Source: Streptomyces sp. NBC_00442
GTDB taxonomy: Bacteria > Actinomycetota > Actinomycetes > Streptomycetales > Streptomycetaceae
DNA length: 64,000 nucleotides
Reading direction: 5' to 3'
NCBI RefSeq assembly: GCF_036014195.1
Contig: NZ_CP107918.1
Coordinates: forward strand, 3,162,001-3,226,000
The notes below the pieces were generated by a model. It was not told the origin of the DNA. It saw nothing but the letters and a program-made list of their open reading frames with translations, and ran no database searches. Of the stretch, positions 59,045 to 64,000 are shown in pieces (the stretch's first letter is position 1; each line of letters starts with the position of its first letter). A program made the translations under genes and the position numbers.

Positions 59045-62000
59045 CTAGTCGAACCAGCGGGCCGTCGCGAGCTCGGCCGTGCGGGACGGGTCTTCCAGCA
59101 ACGCCGCCACCTCGAAGCGACGGGGCCACTGGGACGCCGCCCAGGCGAGGCCCGCCGCCACGCCCTCCAGAGTGGACGCGTGGACCGTGCCGTCGGCCGA
59201 GCGCCGCCAGTCCAGCTCCACCCCGCCCGCCCGCAGCTCCTCGTGCTCGACGTACGTCGACGGCGCACCCGGGCCCAGCAGGGCCCGCACCGCGTCCGGC
59301 ACCGCGTGTTCGGCGCCCTCGGACGTGACCTCCGCGTCCGCCGCCTCACCGAGCCGCCCCACCTGGAGCAGCTCCGCGAGCTCGGCAGCGCGGGCCGGCG
59401 CGACCGGAAGGAGCGGGCGCCCGGCCGCGAGCGGCAGCAGGTCAGGGGCGTCCGCCACGACCGCGTCCGCCGCGTCGACCACCCGCACCTCCCCGTCCAC
59501 CACCACCCGCAGCTCGTCGGGCAGGGTCACCTGCTCGGGGTCGAGGTCCGCCAACGCCGTGTAGAGCGCGTGCAGTTGGGACGCGGAGACCGGACGGTCC
59601 CCGTCGGCGAGGCGGCCGAGGAGTTCCGCCGCGCCGCCCGGCTCGTCGAGCAGCGCGGGCACCGAGGTGCGTACACCCAGGGCCCGCAGGACCTGCGCGT
59701 CGTCGAAGCCGGTCGCGTCCACGGACTCGTACAGACCGGCCAGGAGGGGGTCGGAGCCGGCCGCGCGCAGGCCCGCGGGGCGACGCCCGGCCAGCACCGG
59801 GTGGTCGCGCAGCCACCACGCGGTGTAGGGGCGTACGGATTCCGTCGTGCCGTCGGGCAGCAGGACCCGCACCGGCTGGATCAGGGCGTCCCGCAGCGGC
59901 GGCCGGGCCAGCAGGGCGAGCGCCTGCGGCCAGGCGTCGTCGTCGACCAGGTCGAGGTCGCGGACCGCGACGATCTCCGTGGCGACCGGCGGGACCGGCG
60001 ATTGGGGCAGCCGGTCCAGGACGTCCTCGCACCACACGTCGACCGCGTCGAGCAGCCCCGCGTCGTCGGGCTCGGCGAAATCCCCGTCGCGGGGCTCCAG
60101 TTCGTCGGGGTCGAGGACGACATCGGTGGCCCGTACGAGGGCGAACGTGGCGAGCACCCCGCACGCGGTGAGTGGCTGCTCTCCCCAGCGGTCCGCCAAC
60201 TCCCGCTCCACTTCGGCGAGTTCACCTTCGCGGATGACGGCGGCGAAGGGCGATCCCGGCAGGACGAGTTCACCGGCGGGGGCGAGTTCGCCGTCCTCGT
60301 CGGGCAGCGCGAGCGCGCCGAGCCAGGGCTCGTCTCCGGGTTCGAGGTTCGCCTCACGGACCAACGTCAGGACGGTGTCGGCGAGTTCGTCGGCGTCGAG
60401 GCCGCCGTCCTCGTCCCAGATCTCCCCGCTGTCGAGCGAGGCCGCGACGGCGGCCCGCACCTGAGGCGTCGTCAGGACGGCGCGGGGCGTCGCGGGCAGT
60501 GCGCCGAGCCGTTCGAGCAGAGGGTGGGTCGCATCCGGGTGTGCGACCTTCAGGCCGAGTCGCCCCAGGTCGGCGGGGGTGTCGGCGAGGGGCAGCAGGA
60601 CCTGGCGGGGTCCGATGGCGGTCCGTCCGCCCACGAGCGGGACCGGGAGCCCGGACAGCCGGTCGGGGTCGACCCCGGCGAGCGTGTCGTACAGCCGGTG
60701 CCACCACTCGGGGTCCCGCTCCGCCCCCGCGATCCGCTCGATGGCGTCACCGAGCGAGAGTCGCCCGACCTCCAACGCCCGCAGTTCCGGGCGGCGTTCG
60801 AGACCGGCGGGCAGCAGCGTGGGCAAGACCTCGGCGAGCACGCGCACGGTGTCCGCACCCGCGCCCTCGACGACCTCCGCCTCGAAGGGGCGCAGCGCCA
60901 GGAGTTCCTCGGTGGGTGCGGCCGGCGCGAGGAACGCGACCCGGGGCAGCCGCTTCAGCACGGCCGCACGCAGGGCACCGTCCAGCTCGCCCCGCCCGAG
61001 CGGCCCCGGCACCAGGTCGACGGTGCCGGTGGCCACCGGCCGCCAGGCGCCGAGGAGTTCGGCGTACGCATCGGCCGCGCGCTGCACAAGGAAGTCGGTG
61101 AGCGGGCCGGGCGCGGGGTGGCGGCGCGCGGTGTCCAGGGGGAAGGAGGCGATGAGCAGCGCGGGGATGCCGAGCGGTTCGTCGGTGGGGGTCGGCGCGT
61201 GCACCACGGCGGCGGTACGGGGACGTTCGGGCGCGCCGTCCTCGTCGACCGGGACGGCCCACGTCACCGTCCAGTGCGGCCGGAGCCGCTCCTCGACGGG
61301 CCGGTCGGCGAGCAGGTCCTTGCCGAGGGGCCCGTGACGACTGACCGTCCGCCAGCGGTGGATGGATTCGTCCCGGCTGTCGTCGATGTGCACATACGCG
61401 TCGTGCACGGACCGCCTCAACACCCGGGTGGCGTCCGGCGTTTCGACGACGATCTCCGTCAGGCCGGGGAGGGTGAGCAGCAGGGCGTCGTCGATGCCGT
61501 CGAGGAGACGGCGCACGAGGTCCTCGGCGGTGCCGTCGCGCAGGGGCAGCACCACGACGGTGTCGTAGCCCTCGGGGGCGGCGCCCTCGGCGGGCAGCGG
61601 CAGCCTGAGCAGCGGTACGTGTCCGTCGCGGCGGCGCAGCTCGTCCCCGAGGCCGGGGCTGGCGAGGGACGCCTGGGCGGCCAGCTCGCGGGCCTCGGCG
61701 AGCGACCAGCGCACGCCGCCGGTACGGCCCACCACGGCGGGCTCGTCGCTGACGGCGAGCACCGCGGCGAACCCGACGCCGAAGCGGCCGACGGCCACCT
61801 CGGTGTCGGCGCGCTTGGCGCTGGCGCGCAGGGTGGAAAGCGACTCGACGCCGATGGCGTCCAGGGGGGCGCCGGTGTTCGCGGCGGCGAGGACGGCGGG
61901 GGTGTCCTGGGTCGCGGGGTGCAGGGTCAGCCGCAGCCGGCCTGTGGTGTTCGCCCTGGCCGCGGCGTCGGCGGCGTTCTGGGCGAGCTCCACGACGAGG

Positions 62001-62155
62001 CGGTCGCGGTAGCCGCCGAGGGCGAGGTCCTCCTCGGCGTTGGCGTCCTCGCGGAATCTGGCGGGACCCGCGCCCCAGGCGTTCAGGACGCCTCGCCGTA
62101 GCCGCGCCGTTCCGAAGGGGTCGGCCCCTTCGGCCGCCATCGCCTTGACGATCAC
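59045..62155 (-). CDS. Sacsin/Hsp90-like GHKL ATPase, 1036 aa
   Basis: A very large protein whose first 200 residues carry a GHKL ATP-binding fold: N box VELAQNAADAA (E56, N60, D63), a degenerate G1 region AANTGAPLDAIGVESLSTLR, and G2 FGVGFAAVLAVSDEP (125-139). This is the sacsin N-terminal ATP-binding-like type. The remaining 800 residues have no recognisable domain, are acidic and Leu/Ala/Asp-rich, and contain repeated GDLDxDE-like stretches; no DNA-binding or membrane segment is seen. GTG 62155 has GGAG six bases upstream; ATG 62140 is an alternative. A role as ATP-driven chaperone is plausible, unproven. Confidence 0.85.
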   Translation of the reverse strand: MIVKAMAAEGADPFGTARLRRGVLNAWGAGPARFREDANAEEDLALGGYRDRLVVELAQNAADAAARANTTGRLRLTLHPATQDTPAVLAAANTGAPLDAIGVESLSTLRASAKRADTEVAVGRFGVGFAAVLAVSDEPAVVGRTGGVRWSLAEARELAAQASLASPGLGDELRRRDGHVPLLRLPLPAEGAAPEGYDTVVVLPLRDGTAEDLVRRLLDGIDDALLLTLPGLTEIVVETPDATRVLRRSVHDAYVHIDDSRDESIHRWRTVSRHGPLGKDLLADRPVEERLRPHWTVTWAVPVDEDGAPERPRTAAVVHAPTPTDEPLGIPALLIASFPLDTARRHPAPGPLTDFLVQRAADAYAELLGAWRPVATGTVDLVPGPLGRGELDGALRAAVLKRLPRVAFLAPAAPTEELLALRPFEAEVVEGAGADTVRVLAEVLPTLLPAGLERRPELRALEVGRLSLGDAIERIAGAERDPEWWHRLYDTLAGVDPDRLSGLPVPLVGGRTAIGPRQVLLPLADTPADLGRLGLKVAHPDATHPLLERLGALPATPRAVLTTPQVRAAVAASLDSGEIWDEDGGLDADELADTVLTLVREANLEPGDEPWLGALALPDEDGELAPAGELVLPGSPFAAVIREGELAEVERELADRWGEQPLTACGVLATFALVRATDVVLDPDELEPRDGDFAEPDDAGLLDAVDVWCEDVLDRLPQSPVPPVATEIVAVRDLDLVDDDAWPQALALLARPPLRDALIQPVRVLLPDGTTESVRPYTAWWLRDHPVLAGRRPAGLRAAGSDPLLAGLYESVDATGFDDAQVLRALGVRTSVPALLDEPGGAAELLGRLADGDRPVSASQLHALYTALADLDPEQVTLPDELRVVVDGEVRVVDAADAVVADAPDLLPLAAGRPLLPVAPARAAELAELLQVGRLGEAADAEVTSEGAEHAVPDAVRALLGPGAPSTYVEHEELRAGGVELDWRRSADGTVHASTLEGVAAGLAWAASQWPRRFEVAALLEDPSRTAELATARWFD

Positions 62156-63023
62156 GCCGTGCTCCGCTCTGTCCGGCCCCGCGTCCCGGGACTGCGGCCC
62201 GAAGGTACCGCGCGGGCCTCGAAGGGTCGTCTTCAGGGTGCGGCCGCGGAGGGGTGCTCGCGCAGTTCCCCGCGCCCCTTGACCCCGCTTTCGTGTGCGG
62301 ACCGTGCCCGCGTCCCGCGCAGTTCCCCGCGTCCCTCGAAGGTTCGTCTTCAGGGTGCGGGCCGTGGAGGGTTGCCCGCGCAGTTCCCCGCGCCCCTTGA
62401 CCCCGCTTTCGTGTGCGGACCGTGCCCGCGTCCCGCGCAGTTCCCCGCGTCCCTCGAAGGTTCGTCTTCAGGGTGCGGGCCGTGGAGGGTTGCCCGCGCA
62501 GTTCCCCGCGCCCCTAAACCCGCCTTCGTGTGCGGACCGTGCCCGCGTCCCGCGCCGTTCCCCGCGCCCCCCAAAAAAACCCCGGTTCGTGTGCGGACCG
62601 TGCCCGCGTCTCGCGCAGTTCCCCGCGCCCCTAGTAGGGCACCCGGCGCCGACGGCTCGCGCCCACCGCGGCGGAGCCGCGCAATGTCACAGCCCCGCGC
62701 CCCTAGTAGGGCACCCGGCGCCGACGGCTCGCGCCCACCGCGGCGGGGCCGCGCAATGTCACAGCCCCGCGCCCCTAGCTACTCGGTGCCGGGCAGCATG
62801 GACACCCTCAGCCCGTCCGGCAATTGAGGACGAGCGCCCTTCAGGCGCGAACGGGGGTCTGGGGGCGGAGCCCCCAGGGAGCCGCACCCCTCAAGTAGCC
62901 GCACGGGATGGGGGTCCCCCCTGCTCATTAAGAGCTTGGGGGAGGGCGGGAAAACGCGTCGGGGTCCGGGGCGGAGCCCCAGGGGGCTGGGGCGGGGCAA
63001 CCCCGGGCGACGAGTGGCCCCAG
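62156..63023. repeat. 868-bp gene-free gap with three repeat families
   Basis: After the promoter of the GHKL gene (62156-62210), alternate units of the GCGCAGTTCCCCGCGCCCC family form a 118-bp higher-order repeat with copies from about 62215, 62333 and 62451. Two 72-bp units of the family seen at 45.9 kb start at 62631 and 62703, with a partial at 62775. A terminator-like composite copy follows at 62779-62995 (GCGCCCTTCAGGCGC, CTGGGGGCGGAGCCCCCAG). I see no gene in this gap. Confidence 0.85.
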
Positions 63024-63941
63024 TTACGAGTGGCCCAGATCCTCCGTCGCGTCCGGCGCATCCGGCACGGACCCGCCCCGCACGGGCCGAAGGACCAGCG
63101 GATCCGGCACCACCGTGTCGAGCACCGTAGGAGCCGGCCGCGGCGGCTTCGGCATGACCGCCGCCTCGGAGTGCCCCCCACAGCCGTAGTCGAACGCCAC
63201 GACACGCCCGTCCGCAGGACCGAATTCGTTGGCGCAGATCCCGAACGCCTGGGACAGCGATCCCGCGATCGGGACGAGGAACGCGCAGGACACGCAGGAG
63301 GCCGGCGCCGCCTGAGCCATCGCGGTCTTGCCGCCGAAGGACTCCTCCCACCGGTCGGCCGCGGCGTGCAGCCCGTACCGCGAGAGGACCCGCGCCCGGC
63401 GCATGCCGAGCTCGTCGGCGACGGACGCGATGGAGCCGCGCGCGGTGCCGGCGGGCACGGCGTCGGACCGGTCGGCCAGCTCGGCGTCCTCCGCGTCGAC
63501 CCGCTCGGCCAGCTCCTCGGACACCACCGAGTTCGGCGGCGGCGCGTCCTCACCGGTGTAGCCGGGTTCGAGGCGCAGGTCGTCGGCCTCGGTGGGCAGC
63601 AGGTCGCCGGGGCCCATGTCACCGGGGCGCAGCCGCTCGCTCCAGGGCACCCACTCGGGGGCCTGGAGGGCGTCGGGTCCGGGCAGCAGCACCGTCTCGT
63701 CGAGGGTGACCAGCTTGGCGCGGGAGGCACGGGCGACGGTCACCGCCCAGCGCCAGCCGCGGTAGCCGAACTCCTTGCATTCGAAGAAGTGCGTGACGAC
63801 CCGGTCGCCCTCCGACACCAGGGCCACATGCTCGCCGACCACACCGGGCGCGGCGGCTTCCTCCGCCGCCCCGCGGGCTAGATCGACCGCCTCGGCGCAC
63901 AGGCGGTCAGGGGTACGGCTTCGCGTCGTCGCAGCACTCAC
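63024..63941 (-). CDS. DUF3027 protein with a putative zinc site
   Basis: A 305-residue protein of the actinobacterial DUF3027 family. The N-terminal half has HFFECKEFGYRGWRWAVTVA; the C-terminal half carries four cysteines in a zinc-ribbon-like order, CVSC (216, 219), C236 in AFGICANEFG and C254 in DYGCGGHSEA. The middle is an acidic, less conserved linker. GTG 63941 was chosen because AGGAGAG upstream would be its ribosome-binding site; a GTG at 63971 would place that site inside the gene. It corresponds to Rv0883c by position, as I recall. It precedes the GHKL gene on the same strand after the repeat gap. Function unknown. Confidence 0.87.
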   Translation of the reverse strand: MSAATTRSRTPDRLCAEAVDLARGAAEEAAAPGVVGEHVALVSEGDRVVTHFFECKEFGYRGWRWAVTVARASRAKLVTLDETVLLPGPDALQAPEWVPWSERLRPGDMGPGDLLPTEADDLRLEPGYTGEDAPPPNSVVSEELAERVDAEDAELADRSDAVPAGTARGSIASVADELGMRRARVLSRYGLHAAADRWEESFGGKTAMAQAAPASCVSCAFLVPIAGSLSQAFGICANEFGPADGRVVAFDYGCGGHSEAAVMPKPPRPAPTVLDTVVPDPLVLRPVRGGSVPDAPDATEDLGHS

Positions 63942-64000
63942 AGGTCTCGCTTCTCTCCTACGCCGTCTCACGGGTGCGCCGGGGAGCCGAATGCGTACGG
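63942..64000. other. Upstream region of the DUF3027 gene, window edge
   Basis: Only the ribosome-binding site (AGGAGAGAAG, minus strand) and a GTACGC word near the edge are visible; the next gene is outside the window. Confidence 0.4.

Noticed and set aside
59180..62101. Long open frame opposite the GHKL gene
   Set aside because: Same GC-skew artefact; Arg/Gly/Val-rich composition without domains, while the minus strand shows a clear GHKL fold.
59045..63941. Anti-phage defence island based on the GHKL ATPase
   Set aside because: Neighbours are core actinobacterial genes, no nuclease, methylase or integrase is nearby, and composition is native, so a housekeeping role is more likely.
1..64000. 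Integrated element, insertion sequence or tRNA-associated attachment site
   Set aside because: No transposase, integrase, tRNA gene or flanking direct repeats were found; base composition is uniform.

Overview
The window is a piece of a Streptomyces (or very close relative) chromosome. The DNA is strongly GC-rich, almost all third codon positions are G or C, GTG starts are common, and the gene set is typical of the genus: WhiJ-like XRE/DUF5753 regulator with a DUF397 partner, DUF4232 lipoprotein, DUF3027, DUF2530 and DUF3180 proteins. No rRNA, tRNA, CRISPR, prophage or transposase was seen. The left part (DUF2520 gene, folate genes, folE, ftsH, hpt, tilS, DUF2342 metalloprotease, dacB, ppa) follows the conserved actinobacterial backbone that I recall as Rv3602c-Rv3628 in Mycobacterium tuberculosis, interrupted by Streptomyces insertions.

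Layout. 1-8 kb: partial DUF2520 gene, threonine-aldolase-type lyase, small protein, DUF5937/ArsR regulator, quinone oxidoreductase, and a NarL-type two-component system. 7-9.4 kb: a MidA/NDUFAF7-type methyltransferase followed by an orphan NuoD subunit, which resembles the substrate of that methyltransferase family. 9.7-17.7 kb: coiled-coil membrane protein, an osmoprotectant-type ABC importer split over a divergent promoter, and an esterase divergent from an MprF-like aminoacyl-lipid synthase. 18-23.4 kb: MFS pump with divergent MarR repressor, then folP, an NTF2-like gene, folB, folK and a DUF3180 gene. 23.5-32.2 kb (minus strand): dacB, DUF2342, tilS, hpt, ftsH, folE and an aldo/keto reductase.

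32.2-43.7 kb: ppa, ThrE-type exporter, DedA, YbjQ, glutamate decarboxylase, DinB-PadR pair, aldehyde dehydrogenase, and a WhiJ-type trio (XRE/DUF5753, RsbW-like ATPase, DUF397) whose two promoter regions share a 28-bp motif. 43.7-53.9 kb: FUSC transporter, DUF2786 protein, DUF4232 lipoprotein, AhpD-like/MarR divergent pair, two tandem aldo/keto reductases with a recent gene-conversion tract, and a MarR-MFS operon. 54-64 kb: CopG-like protein, AzgA-type purine permease, DUF2530 protein, CtpE-like P-type ATPase, a 1036-aa sacsin/Hsp90-like GHKL protein and a DUF3027 protein.

Two genome-scale themes stand out. First, long gene-free gaps (17.7-18.2, 37.5-38.1, 45.8-46.3 and 62.2-63.0 kb) are filled with a few repeated sequence families: a 55-60 bp unit, a 72-bp unit and a terminator-like composite. 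Second, at least ten genes have a TANNNT -10 hexamer 6-7 nt before the start codon, the signature of leaderless transcription.
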